Source: CAZHRC01 sp964533865
GTDB taxonomy: Bacteria; Bacillota; Clostridia; Tissierellales; Peptoniphilaceae
Reading direction: 5' to 3'
Assembly: GCA_964533865.1 (NCBI GenBank)
Contig: CAZHRC010000035.1
Coordinates: 1 to 8,682 of the forward strand
Length of the DNA: 8,682 nucleotides
Part shown: piece after piece, positions 1 to 7,599 of the stretch
Layout of the letters: every line of letters starts with the position of its first letter
Position numbering within the stretch: position 1 is the first letter of the stretch
Notes under the pieces: generated by a model
What the model saw: the letters and a program-made list of their open reading frames with translations, nothing else
Databases searched by the model: none
What the model was told of the DNA's origin: nothing
Translations under genes and position numbers: made by a program

Positions 1-935
1 GAGCCCATGCGCAAGGCAAGTATGCCAGCCCCCAGCATTCCAAGCGAGGCTAAAGCAGGAAGGTAGCGTTTAATGTGTTTCAGGTTGCATATACAAAGAG
101 TCAGAGCCAGGGCTAACCACACTCCTCGCGTAAAATTGACAGCTATGCCTGCTCCAAGCAGAAGCAGGGCTGAGTATTTAATGGCAAAATGCTTTTGGCG
201 TACAAAATAATACACAAAAGGAAGGCCCATAGCCACAAATGTACCTGCTTCTGAAGGGTGAAAATAAACTGCATACGGTCTATAATATCCTCCTGCATAC
301 GTATAATCCTGTGGAGCAAGATATATGAAGTTATCCACTACGCGCTCTGCTATTTTCATCAGAGGATTTGTTTGTGCGACAACTTCAATACATAACATAG
401 CAGATAATAATAATGTTGTTACTGCTATGATTGCAATTAAAATTTCAATATTATTTTCTTTTGTTTCGTTTAAGAATAAAATGTAAAAAAATATTCCAAA
501 TATCACTGTTTCAGTAAAATTACGAGGCCCTGTTTGTGCAATAGACTCTGTAAAAAATGGCACTGCTGTGGCTAATATAAATAGTAACAAAAAAATCACC
601 AATTTCATCTCGCCCATATGTAGTGATTTTTGTTTCATAAACCCATAAACAAGAAAGAGGTACGTTAAAAAAAAGAAAAAGAGAAAATCTTCGGCATAAA
701 GTTTAGGAAGCCCTGGAAAAACACGAAGGCTGAAGAAAAAAGGGCATAAGCCAATAATTACAATTGCCAGGCTTAGTCCAAAGCTGGGCTGGTTATAACA
801 ATACTTCAAAGCTGTTAACGCAAGGATTGCGCCCAAAATAAGAAGCACTCCTTTATCCTGAAGATAGGCCAGGGCCAGCCCGTAAAGAACGGCTACGACA
901 AGGGTGACAATATGCTGGATGCTCAGGGCTTTCAT
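1..935 (-). CDS. O-antigen polymerase/ligase-like membrane protein (Wzy/WaaL type), partial at left edge
   Basis: The reading frame opens at an ATG whose first bases overlap the stop of the flippase gene (ATGA, 932-935) and stays open to base 1, giving about 311 residues of a longer protein. The product is very hydrophobic, with many membrane-spanning stretches separated by short basic loops. Near residues 268-272 it carries F-T-R-G-V followed by W, which resembles the conserved arginine segment at the start of the Wzy_C/O-antigen ligase domain. Before that lies a larger aromatic, Tyr-rich loop (around residues 205-235), as expected for the periplasmic part. Such proteins act at the periplasmic face of the inner membrane, joining undecaprenyl-linked repeat units (Wzy) or transferring a glycan to an acceptor (WaaL). 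Context after wzx favours a polymerase, but ligase cannot be excluded. The C-terminus is outside the window. The four-base overlap implies translational coupling. Confidence 0.85.
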   Translation of the reverse strand, partial: MKALSIQHIVTLVVAVLYGLALAYLQDKGVLLILGAILALTALKYCYNQPSFGLSLAIVIIGLCPFFFSLRVFPGLPKLYAEDFLFFFFLTYLFLVYGFMKQKSLHMGEMKLVIFLLLFILATAVPFFTESIAQTGPRNFTETVIFGIFFYILFLNETKENNIEILIAIIAVTTLLLSAMLCIEVVAQTNPLMKIAERVVDNFIYLAPQDYTYAGGYYRPYAVYFHPSEAGTFVAMGLPFVYYFVRQKHFAIKYSALLLLGAGIAVNFTRGVWLALALTLCICNLKHIKRYLPALASLGMLGAGILALRMG

Positions 936-2239
936 ATAGTTTTATTGCATAAGGCCGGAGTAGAGGTTGTACAAGCAAAGGGCTTGAGTAGTGCTACCAA
1001 TATGCCGCTCAATAAAAGTTCGCTCCCCAGCGTTGCCAGAGCTGAACCTAGAATACCATATTTGGGAATAAGTTCTGCATTAAGCCCTATATTGATTGCC
1101 AACAAAGGCATGGCTACAAAAAATAATCTGCGTATTTTTGAAGTAGCAACAGCAAAATTGGCTAACAACGAATTAATATAAATAAAGGGCAGGGTCAGCA
1201 TAAGACAAGTCAGAACAGGAGCTGCCTGAACATACTCTGGTTTGAAGAAAGACAAGAGTTCCTGCCGCAACAGGATAAGGGGCAGGGATAGACATATAAA
1301 CACTATAAACGCGCCTTTGAAAAGTGTGCCTGGCCGTACTCGCGAGCTATCTCTGGCAATGGCTGGAAAAATAGCTGTCAGATATCCGGCGAACATGGCA
1401 ATACCAAAGTCAAAAATTTTATATGCGGCCTGATATAAACCAGTTTCGTACAGATTTGCCATTTTAGAGAGCATAAATATATCTATGCGAAAATATGCTA
1501 CAGCCAGGATTTCAACGCCAAACAGCCAGGAAGAGTCAGAGATAAGTTTTTTTGTTTGTCCGCCTGAGAGGGTAAACGGAGTTTTTCCTTTGTAATGACT
1601 CAGAAAAAGTATGGCGGGAATACTTAAGCGTACCAGGCCGCCTAAAGGAAAAGCAGCGAGAAAAGTATTAAAACCGCACCAGCCAAGCCACGCTGCCAGG
1701 GCTGTTATCAGCATGATAAAACGCTCTGCAAATTGTCCGAGAGCAGGTATGGCCATGTGCTCCTGGGCGGTGAAATAGCTTTCAAAGCTTCTGGCCAGGG
1801 CGCAAAGAGGCACATAAGCAAAAAAAGCGAGCAAGGCGGCACTGTAGGGGTGGCTGATTTCAGGATAGAACCACCAGAAAATGCCTAGACATAAGAAATA
1901 CGTACATACGCTTGCAGATGTTTTGAGCAGCAGCGAAGTATCAAAAAGCTGCCTTGAGCCGCTTGTTTCCAGACGGGCCACTTCGCGGATTATCACCCGA
2001 TCCAAACCAAGATTGGCCAGCAACTCGGCAAAAAGAACGCCAGTCAGGCAGACAGCATAGATGCCAACTTCTGCTGGAGAAAATGTGCGTGCAACAAATA
2101 TAAATTGAATATATGCCAGAGCCTTGGCCCCTAAAGAAGAAGCGGTCAGCCACATGGTGTTGCCCATAATGCGCCGAGTTTGAGCAGTCTGTGACGTTTG
2201 AGTGATGGATGAAGAGCCTATCTTTGAATTGTCTGGCAT
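932..2239 (-). CDS. wzx: Wzx-type polysaccharide repeat-unit flippase
   Basis: This 435-residue protein is hydrophobic along its length and fits a 12-14 helix flippase of the MOP/polysaccharide_synt family. These proteins move undecaprenyl-diphosphate-linked oligosaccharides across the inner membrane. A short polar N-terminus rich in Ser, Thr and Gln is followed by N-T-M-W-L-T-A-S-S and a first helix, then V-A-R-T-F-S-P-A-E-V-G-I-Y, a typical early flippase segment with the arginine and the x-G-x-Y turn. The ATG at 2239 is preferred. A TTG nine bases upstream would add three residues, but AAAAGG (2250-2255, minus sense) is too close to it and sits about 10 bases from the ATG. The start lies inside the 3' end of the acyltransferase gene (22-base overlap), and the stop overlaps the ATG of the polymerase-like gene. 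This arrangement indicates coupled translation in one operon. The sugar substrate cannot be told. Confidence 0.9.
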   Translation of the reverse strand: MPDNSKIGSSSITQTSQTAQTRRIMGNTMWLTASSLGAKALAYIQFIFVARTFSPAEVGIYAVCLTGVLFAELLANLGLDRVIIREVARLETSGSRQLFDTSLLLKTSASVCTYFLCLGIFWWFYPEISHPYSAALLAFFAYVPLCALARSFESYFTAQEHMAIPALGQFAERFIMLITALAAWLGWCGFNTFLAAFPLGGLVRLSIPAILFLSHYKGKTPFTLSGGQTKKLISDSSWLFGVEILAVAYFRIDIFMLSKMANLYETGLYQAAYKIFDFGIAMFAGYLTAIFPAIARDSSRVRPGTLFKGAFIVFICLSLPLILLRQELLSFFKPEYVQAAPVLTCLMLTLPFIYINSLLANFAVATSKIRRLFFVAMPLLAINIGLNAELIPKYGILGSALATLGSELLLSGILVALLKPFACTTSTPALCNKTI

Positions 2240-2835
2240 TTTTCCCAAACCTTTTGGGCATGGTTATACGTGCGTACAACTGTAGCAGGTGCTCCGGCTG
2301 CAAAGCTATACGCTGGAATGCTGCGGGTAACAGTAGAGTTGGCAGCAATAAAGCTGTGACGGCCAATGGTCACGCCAGGAGCAATGAGGCAATTGACTCC
2401 GATAAAGACCTCATCTTCAATGACCACAGGATCTGGTTTGGTCAGTGGGGAACGCATAATGGGCATATCAACAACAGTATAGTCATGGTGATGATCTATT
2501 ATGGTTGAATTACGTCCTATTCCAACATATTTTCCTATAGTAATCCTTGCAGCCGCTGAGATCTGCACTTCATTCATAATAACGGTATTATCATGGATAT
2601 ATATTTTTCCATTATAGGTGTCATTCATCCAGGAAGTGAGCGGATTTAACCAAACATGTGGTTGAATCAGAACATGGTTCCCAATAAATATATTTTGAGG
2701 ATTGTGTATTCTTGATGGATAGCAAAGTGTGCTTCCTGTTCCAAATTGAGCAAAAAGATGACGAGCTAATTTTGTATAGCAACGAAAAAATAAATTGTTT
2801 ATTTTTTCATTTATTTTGATAATGTTAAAAACCAT
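2218..2835 (-). CDS. Left-handed beta-helix (hexapeptide-repeat) acyltransferase
   Basis: This 205-residue protein is built largely of hexapeptide-type repeats of the form [IV]-x-x-x-x-[aliphatic], from about residue 45 to 190. Examples are I-F-I-G-N-H, I-T-I-G-K-Y-V-G-I-G, V-F-I-G-V-N and V-T-I-G-R-H-S-F-I-A-A-N. It resembles the WcaF/CysE/LacA acetyltransferase superfamily, whose members are usually trimeric. The likely catalytic histidine lies in D-H-H-H-D at residues 114-118, in the position where family members carry a conserved histidine. The end of the helix has the usual S-F-A-A-G-x-P-A stretch. In this cluster it probably O- or N-acetylates a sugar of the repeat unit in the cytoplasm; acceptor and acyl donor are not shown. 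The ATG at 2835 has only a weak ribosome site (GAGCAG, minus sense). The gene begins 55 bases after the wzc-like gene, and its 3' end overlaps wzx. Confidence 0.9.
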   Translation of the reverse strand: MVFNIIKINEKINNLFFRCYTKLARHLFAQFGTGSTLCYPSRIHNPQNIFIGNHVLIQPHVWLNPLTSWMNDTYNGKIYIHDNTVIMNEVQISAAARITIGKYVGIGRNSTIIDHHHDYTVVDMPIMRSPLTKPDPVVIEDEVFIGVNCLIAPGVTIGRHSFIAANSTVTRSIPAYSFAAGAPATVVRTYNHAQKVWEKCQTIQR

Positions 2836-2869
2836 TTCTGCTCGTTTGAATTTATATATTATCTGATAC

Positions 2870-2883
2870 AGTCTCTAGTCTCT
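2870..2883. repeat. Tandem 7-bp direct repeat AGTCTCT x2
   Basis: AGTCTCT occurs twice head to tail (2870-2876 and 2877-2883), abutting and partly entering the 12-bp inverted repeat. It lies in the 55-base gap between the wzc-like gene and the acyltransferase. It could be a slippage duplication or the scar of a junction; no function can be assigned. Confidence 0.5.
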
Positions 2884-2909
2884 ATAATTATCAGACATAA
2901 TTATAGAGA
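2879..2909 (-). repeat. 12-bp perfect inverted repeat straddling the stop of the wzc-like gene
   Basis: TCTCTATAATTA (2879-2890) is the exact reverse complement of TAATTATAGAGA (2898-2909), with a 7-base loop that contains most of the TGA stop (2891-2893). In the transcript this gives a 12-bp, AU-rich hairpin. It is not followed by a U-run in the direction of transcription, so it is not a classical terminator. It may act as an mRNA stabilising or processing element between the export genes and the downstream genes. Confidence 0.7.
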
Positions 2910-4960
2910 AATTTAGGTATATAGTAACGTCGTTTATTCAGTATAAATGATATATTGGAAAATCCATATTGGTTAAGTATATCAATGTTATACTTAACTA
3001 CTTGTAATTTTGTTCTGTCTGCCTCAATAAAAAATAATACTCGGTCAATATGCTTATTAAGGAATACAAGGTCCGCAAAGTCCTTAATGGGTTGCGTATT
3101 ACAAAATACATAATCATAGGTGTTGCGCAAAGATTCTAAAACATCATATTTTTCTTTGATCTTGTCCGGAGAAAAGAGTGTTTCTGCTACACAACGATAG
3201 CAATCCACCTTGCCCAGAGCTGATTTTTCAAGGACATTGTGCGGGCTGGCTTGAATGTTTTGTACTGATGCACATACACATGATGGATAATATTCTACAA
3301 AAGCTACCTTTTTATCAAGATATTCTGCCATAAACGCAGCTAAGTTAAAAATAATTGTTGCTCCCCCTTCACCTCGCCGAGAGCGTCCAATCAGGTAGAG
3401 CTTATCATTTGCTCCTGCCATCTTTAAATTAATATATAACTTTTGAAATTCTCTTAAATTCTCCTTGTAGTAAGCCAGGCAGTCAGAACTTTGTGCAAGA
3501 GTAGTGCATTCTCCAGAAGTCCTGGTGCGTTCCACGTCTGGAGGAACTATGCTCAAGGCCAAGGGAATAGTTGCAAGTGGCTGTTTATTGAACAATTTTA
3601 TAAGGTCTGCCGGCTTGGCCACTGTATTGTTTAACATAGTTAAAAGCATGACCAGAAAAATATTGCCTGCGACTAAAAATGCTCCGCTAAAAAGGAAAAG
3701 TTTTTTCTTATTGGGCCATGTCGGAAGGGTGCCCAAGGATGGTGGATCAATAATGGAAATGTTGGTTACCTGCTGGAGTTTACTTACGTTGCTTAAGTCA
3801 CTTTCCAGGTATCCTTCATAATATTTTTCATAGGCACTTTTTGCCAGATCCAGATCTTTTTTCAAAAGAGCTACATACTGATAGTCGCGGGCATTGCGGG
3901 ATAAAGTCTCTTCAAGATTTTTTAATTCCTGCGTTAAGGCCGCGATCTTGCCTTCTTCTCCGGCAATGGTTGTCTGCAGATCAATGATTGTCTGCGCAAT
4001 AGCGCTGTAAATCTCGTTTTTACGATTATCCACGGAATCAATAACACGTTCAGACTCACTTTGGATAAGCTTCTCAAGCATTTCAATTTCTTGGTCAGCA
4101 TCGAGAACCAGGCGGCTTTCAAGGGTATATTTCTGTAATAAGTTTTGTTTTTCTACACGAGCTTCGTTGAGTTTGCTCTGAAGTTTATTGCGCCGGTCAT
4201 TAATCACTTCAACGCTGTTATATTTTTCATATGGGTGCAGACGTTTCAGCTCTTTTTTGGCGCTGGCCAGCTTCTGAGCATGGTATTCATGCTCTGCTTT
4301 AAGGTTGGACAACTCTGTTTGCATTGCATTGGATTTTTCTAATAAAAACGTAATTTGTTTTTCGTCGTAAATTTGAGAAGATCCAATAAAATCAGAGTAT
4401 TTTTTTAAGGCATCATTATAATTTTGTCGTGACTCATCAAGTTTGAGTTTGACAAATTTAAGTTCTTTTACATTTTCATACACATCCAGGTGATGCTCCA
4501 TATACTTTTGTAAAAGAATTTTTAAAATTTGTTGCGCAATGTATGGGTCAGGAAAATCAAATGAAATTGATAGCGTGTCTGACTCAAATAATGTTTTTAC
4601 GTCCAATTTTGCTGACAGATATTTTTTTACTGCAGTAAGAGTTTGTGTATTCTGACTGTCGCTACCCAGAATTTCTGTAGCTGCTGCGGTCAAGACCTGG
4701 TCGCTCAGAAAAATCATTTCTTCGTTTTTCAATTCCTGTTCACGCCGCGTTATATACACATTTCTGGCGTTGCTCATAAATTGCATACTGCCCATCTGTT
4801 CCTGGCCAAGCCTGATGAGCACCTGGGCATTGGAGGTATATATTTTTTTTGATCCATATATGTATGCAAATGTTGTTATAACTATGATTATAGTAAATAT
4901 AAGCATATGATATATGTAACGGAAAAATACATTCAGAATATCTTTAAATGTAGTGTTCAT
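2891..4960 (-). CDS. Wzc/GumC-like polysaccharide co-polymerase with degenerate BY-kinase-like domain
   Basis: This 689-residue inner-membrane protein has the layout of chain-length/export co-polymerases that work with Wza. It has an N-terminal Wzz domain with TM1 at about 14-34 and A-Q-V-L-I-R-L-G just after it, then a long charged coiled-coil periplasmic region (about 165-370). A Pro-rich segment (P-P-S-L-G-T-L-P-T-W-P-N) precedes TM2 at about 421-443. The cytoplasmic part (about 500-689) aligns by eye with the fused bacterial tyrosine kinase domain but lacks its nucleotide site. The Walker A lysine is Gly533 in G-E-G-G-A-T (530-535). The A' motif is V-A-F-V-E-Y-Y, with no I-D-A-D. The Walker B aspartate is Asn621 in Y-D-Y-V-F-C-N. 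Autokinase activity is therefore unlikely. The tail N-K-R-R-Y-Y-I-P-K-F resembles GumC-type tails, not a Tyr cluster. The ribosome site AGGA overlaps the wza stop, so the two genes are probably coupled. Confidence 0.92.
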   Translation of the reverse strand: MNTTFKDILNVFFRYIYHMLIFTIIIVITTFAYIYGSKKIYTSNAQVLIRLGQEQMGSMQFMSNARNVYITRREQELKNEEMIFLSDQVLTAAATEILGSDSQNTQTLTAVKKYLSAKLDVKTLFESDTLSISFDFPDPYIAQQILKILLQKYMEHHLDVYENVKELKFVKLKLDESRQNYNDALKKYSDFIGSSQIYDEKQITFLLEKSNAMQTELSNLKAEHEYHAQKLASAKKELKRLHPYEKYNSVEVINDRRNKLQSKLNEARVEKQNLLQKYTLESRLVLDADQEIEMLEKLIQSESERVIDSVDNRKNEIYSAIAQTIIDLQTTIAGEEGKIAALTQELKNLEETLSRNARDYQYVALLKKDLDLAKSAYEKYYEGYLESDLSNVSKLQQVTNISIIDPPSLGTLPTWPNKKKLFLFSGAFLVAGNIFLVMLLTMLNNTVAKPADLIKLFNKQPLATIPLALSIVPPDVERTRTSGECTTLAQSSDCLAYYKENLREFQKLYINLKMAGANDKLYLIGRSRRGEGGATIIFNLAAFMAEYLDKKVAFVEYYPSCVCASVQNIQASPHNVLEKSALGKVDCYRCVAETLFSPDKIKEKYDVLESLRNTYDYVFCNTQPIKDFADLVFLNKHIDRVLFFIEADRTKLQVVKYNIDILNQYGFSNISFILNKRRYYIPKFLYNYV

Positions 4961-4968
4961 ATGTAATC

Positions 4969-5754
4969 CTATTTAAATGGTGACTTGTCAGAAAGATCAG
5001 TTGTCATCCCATAATATATATTCATTTGTGGCGGAATTATGTCACGAATATATTTTTGTATAAAATCTCCGATAATGGTTATTGTATTTCGTGGAACAAC
5101 AACAATATCTCCAGGGGAAAGATAAATATCTCTTTCTGGGCCATTTTCAAAATTGACGTTAAGTTTATATGCCATATAGTCTGTATCGTTGTGCTTGCGG
5201 ATTAAAAGCACACTACCTAGATCAGCATCAGGAACTTTGACATCGCTTTGGGCAAGCATTTGTCCAATGGTCAGGTTGGATGATAATGCTTTGAGCCCAC
5301 CCTGGGCGACCTGTCCGGTAACAAAAACAGTATTGTCTGATTTTTTCTCTATCTCAACCGTGATAACAGGATCAATAAATTCTCTGGAATAAAGTTGAGT
5401 CAGATGAGCGTGCAGCTCTTCCGGCGACAGGCCTGCGACTTCAATTCCCTGAAATAAGGTCAGGGATATCCTGCCATCTGGACGGACTGCTTGTATAGAA
5501 TCTAATTCAGGATGATAATAAAAACGCACAGTGAGCACGTCTCCAGGGTCAATATGTACAGTTTGTGCAGGATAATATGGGTTATAAAATTCCGGTGGCG
5601 CAGGATAAATGCTCTGTGCTGTTTTATCTGAGTTTTGAGAAGATGCTGCACATCCTGATATACAACAAATCCAAAGAAAAATAATTAAAATCGTGTAGCA
5701 GTGCTTGCCTGGAATACGGGAAGATAATTTTTTCTCTGTGTTGAAAAAAAACAT
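4969..5754 (-). CDS. wza: Wza-family outer-membrane polysaccharide export lipoprotein (OPX)
   Basis: This 261-residue protein starts with a basic stretch and a hydrophobic segment (about 20-34) ending in I-S-G-C, so it is a lipoprotein with Cys35 as the lipidated residue. Residues 64-136 match the poly-export (PES) domain: I-D-P-G-D-V-L-T-V at 68-76, R-P-D-G-R-I-S-L at 91-98, then the helix and V-I-T-V-E-I. Residues 141 to about 215 form one SLBB-type domain. The L-S-P-G-D-I-V-V-V-P motif at 212-221 closes it, and an amphipathic helix follows at 227-241. E. coli Wza is about 380 residues, so this is a short-form OPX without the extra SLBB domain. Its expected role is to carry polymer through the periplasm and outer membrane together with the Wzc-like partner encoded 8 bases downstream. 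The ATG at 5754 has a modest GAGAG ribosome site six bases upstream. Confidence 0.92.
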   Translation of the reverse strand: MFFFNTEKKLSSRIPGKHCYTILIIFLWICCISGCAASSQNSDKTAQSIYPAPPEFYNPYYPAQTVHIDPGDVLTVRFYYHPELDSIQAVRPDGRISLTLFQGIEVAGLSPEELHAHLTQLYSREFIDPVITVEIEKKSDNTVFVTGQVAQGGLKALSSNLTIGQMLAQSDVKVPDADLGSVLLIRKHNDTDYMAYKLNVNFENGPERDIYLSPGDIVVVPRNTITIIGDFIQKYIRDIIPPQMNIYYGMTTDLSDKSPFK

Positions 5755-5827
5755 AGGTATCTCTCTGGTGTGTTGTAAAGTTGCAAAACACTAATTTAAA
5801 ATTTTGTCATGCCAAAGAATGCAGAGT

Positions 5828-5992
5828 TTATTGTTCTGTTTTTTGTGTCATAATTTTTTCAGCTATCAGGCGTTCTGTTTTAGACATGGTAAATGTATTT
5901 GTTGTGTAAAAAAAATATCCAATACATATTAAAGCTAAAACAAATAGGAATCCAGCAATAGGGCCATACTTTGTATCGTTGTTCTGTTTCAT
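5828..5992 (-). CDS. Small single-pass membrane protein (54 aa), unknown function
   Basis: An ATG at 5992 begins a 54-residue frame ending in TAA at 5828-5830. It has a good ribosome site (AAGGA, 6002-6006 minus sense) eight to nine bases upstream. The protein has a short polar N-terminus (M-K-Q-N-N-D-T-K-Y), one clear membrane helix at about 12-30, and a charged C-terminal tail of about 24 residues that could form an amphipathic helix (S-K-T-E-R-L-I-A-E-K-I). I do not recognise the family. It fills the gap between the initiating transferase and wza, about 75 bases from each, on the same strand, so it is probably cotranscribed. It may be a partner of the transferase or of the export complex. 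The strong start signal and membrane segment make a real gene likely; the function is open. Confidence 0.7.
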   Translation of the reverse strand: MKQNNDTKYGPIAGFLFVLALICIGYFFYTTNTFTMSKTERLIAEKIMTQKTEQ

Positions 5993-6067
5993 TTTCAAAC
6001 GTCCTTATTTAGATTTGTAATCTGAATTGCCACGCATAACAAGCTTGCTGAACATAACAGAATTAAA

Positions 6068-7498
6068 CTATTCTCCACTTCCCTTTAACACTGCGGGAAT
6101 AGTGAGTAAAATAATTTTTATATCTTCAAAAAAAGACCAATTATCAATATACTCCATGTCCAGGTGCATCCAGGTTTCAAAATCCAGGGTATTACGCCCA
6201 CGTATCTGCCAGTAACAGGTCAGGCCTGGACGCATGGAAAATCTTCGTCGCTGCCAGTCTTCGGGAAATCCTTCGTAGTCTCGCAAGGCCATTGGTCTTG
6301 GTCCAACAATACTCATGTCTCCCAGTAAGACATTAAGGAGTTGCGGAAGCTCATCAATACTATATTTGCGTAATATTCGTCCAACCGTGGTTATCCTGGG
6401 ATCGTTTTTGATCTTAAAAACAGGGCCATCCATTTCATTGAGATGGATAAAGTCATTTTGTATTTTATCAGCATCTCTGCACATCGTTCTGAATTTATAC
6501 ATTTGAAATATTCGTTTATTGTAACCAACACGCTTTTGAGTATAAAATATACTTCCGCCATCTGTTATTTTTATAGCAATAGCAGATAGTATGAGGAGTG
6601 GTGAAAATATAATAAGAGAAAATATCGATAAAAAAATATCAGAAATTCTTTTGCAAAATAAATTCCATCCATCAAGTGGTGCTGTGTGCAAAGTGAGTGA
6701 TGAAGCACCTTCAACATTTGATTGCACTATGCTGCTGTATTTTGTTTTGAAGATGTCTGTCATAAAATATACAGGTATTCCGTGTACTTCAGAAATATCA
6801 ATAATATTCATAATAGAATCATAATAAGAACGTATAGGCAATGTTATAATTATAATATCAACTATACTTGTTCGTATTATATCCTGTAAATCATTTATAT
6901 TACCTATAAGTTTAATTTTATCATCGCTATAATTTTTGTCATCCAGGTACCCAATATTATAAAATCCAAATGTTTTGTTCTGTTCAAAAAAATTTGTAAA
7001 TTTAATAGACCTGCTACTTGATCCAATCATTATAAAATTACGTCGATTGCGTGAATTGGAGTATATTCGTTTAGATATCTCATACACTAAACAAATAGTT
7101 ATTCCATTTAATAGGTTGTTTATTATAAAAAAATATATACCAAATTTATTTGGTAAAATTTTTGTTTGAAAAAATAATTGAGTAATATATATTATTGAAG
7201 TATCAATTAAAACAATAGTCATTATGTTAAAAAATTGATACTTTGGATTTGGCAAATTGAATTTATTTTTTTTGGAATGTAAATATATGATAAATACTAT
7301 ATGTATTAAAGTGGTTACTAAAAAAATAGTTGTTATTTTTGTGAGAATATCTAATGGTATATTTAAATATTCTTTAAAAAAGTGTAGATTTATATCATTT
7401 ATTGATAAATATAGTGATATTATAAACGAAAAAATTAAAATGATAAAAGTTGTTGTATAAATAAATTGAATATATGCATTGTACCTGTGTTCAAACAT
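6068..7498 (-). CDS. Polyprenyl-phosphate hexose-1-phosphate transferase (WbaP/WcaJ-like initiating enzyme)
   Basis: This 476-residue protein has the layout of the polyisoprenyl-phosphate hexose-1-phosphate transferase family. Several hydrophobic helices fill the first 145 residues. A CoA-binding-like Rossmann region follows (about 150-260, starting R-R-N-F-I-M-I-G-S-S). The membrane-anchored catalytic domain runs from K283-R-I-S-D to the end. Catalytic features visible are Y-K-F-R-T-M, the D382-E383 dyad in S-I-D-E-L-P-Q-L-L-N, and G-D-M-S-I-V-G-P-R-P. The enzyme moves a sugar-1-phosphate from a UDP-sugar to undecaprenyl phosphate at the inner membrane, the first step of the repeat unit; which sugar cannot be told. 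It is the first gene of the minus-strand operon, with only a weak ribosome site (AAAGAG). GC content is sharply uneven, about 17-18% in stretches of the N-terminal half but about 53% near the C-terminal end. Confidence 0.95.
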   Translation of the reverse strand: MFEHRYNAYIQFIYTTTFIILIFSFIISLYLSINDINLHFFKEYLNIPLDILTKITTIFLVTTLIHIVFIIYLHSKKNKFNLPNPKYQFFNIMTIVLIDTSIIYITQLFFQTKILPNKFGIYFFIINNLLNGITICLVYEISKRIYSNSRNRRNFIMIGSSSRSIKFTNFFEQNKTFGFYNIGYLDDKNYSDDKIKLIGNINDLQDIIRTSIVDIIIITLPIRSYYDSIMNIIDISEVHGIPVYFMTDIFKTKYSSIVQSNVEGASSLTLHTAPLDGWNLFCKRISDIFLSIFSLIIFSPLLILSAIAIKITDGGSIFYTQKRVGYNKRIFQMYKFRTMCRDADKIQNDFIHLNEMDGPVFKIKNDPRITTVGRILRKYSIDELPQLLNVLLGDMSIVGPRPMALRDYEGFPEDWQRRRFSMRPGLTCYWQIRGRNTLDFETWMHLDMEYIDNWSFFEDIKIILLTIPAVLKGSGE

Positions 7499-7528
7499 TA
7501 TATACTCTTTATACTTTTCGTTATTGAG

Positions 7529-7550
7529 ATACGTTAAAAAATAAACGTAT
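7529..7550. repeat. 7-bp inverted repeat with 8-base spacer upstream of the transferase gene
   Basis: ATACGTT (7529-7535) and AACGTAT (7544-7550) are exact reverse complements separated by eight A/T bases. The dyad sits about 30-50 bases before the transferase start codon. It could be an operator or a 5'-UTR hairpin; no regulator can be named. Confidence 0.45.
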
Positions 7551-7573
7551 AAATATTTCTGCTAATCATGATC

Positions 7574-7599
7574 AGCTATTTTTTATTTTCTTAATAGCT
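7574..7599. repeat. 7-bp inverted repeat with 12-base T-rich spacer
   Basis: AGCTATT (7574-7580) pairs exactly with AATAGCT (7593-7599). It overlaps the JUMPstart-like sequence at 7590-7604, and in the operon leader it would fold as a hairpin with a purine-rich loop. Function unknown. Confidence 0.4.

Noticed and set aside
912..1181. Plus-strand open frame of 89 codons
   Set aside because: It is antisense to the 3' end of wzx and the start of the polymerase-like gene; no supporting signal.
2246..2248. TTG as the start of wzx
   Set aside because: The ribosome-like AAAAGG is only about one base from it; the ATG at 2239 is better spaced and adds no loss of conserved sequence.
1941..2366. Minus-strand open frame of 141 codons overlapping wzx and the acyltransferase
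   Set aside because: It lies in another frame across two well-supported genes and shows no family features.
3504..3821. Plus-strand open frame of 105 codons
   Set aside because: It is antisense to the wzc-like gene, with no recognisable domain or ribosome site.
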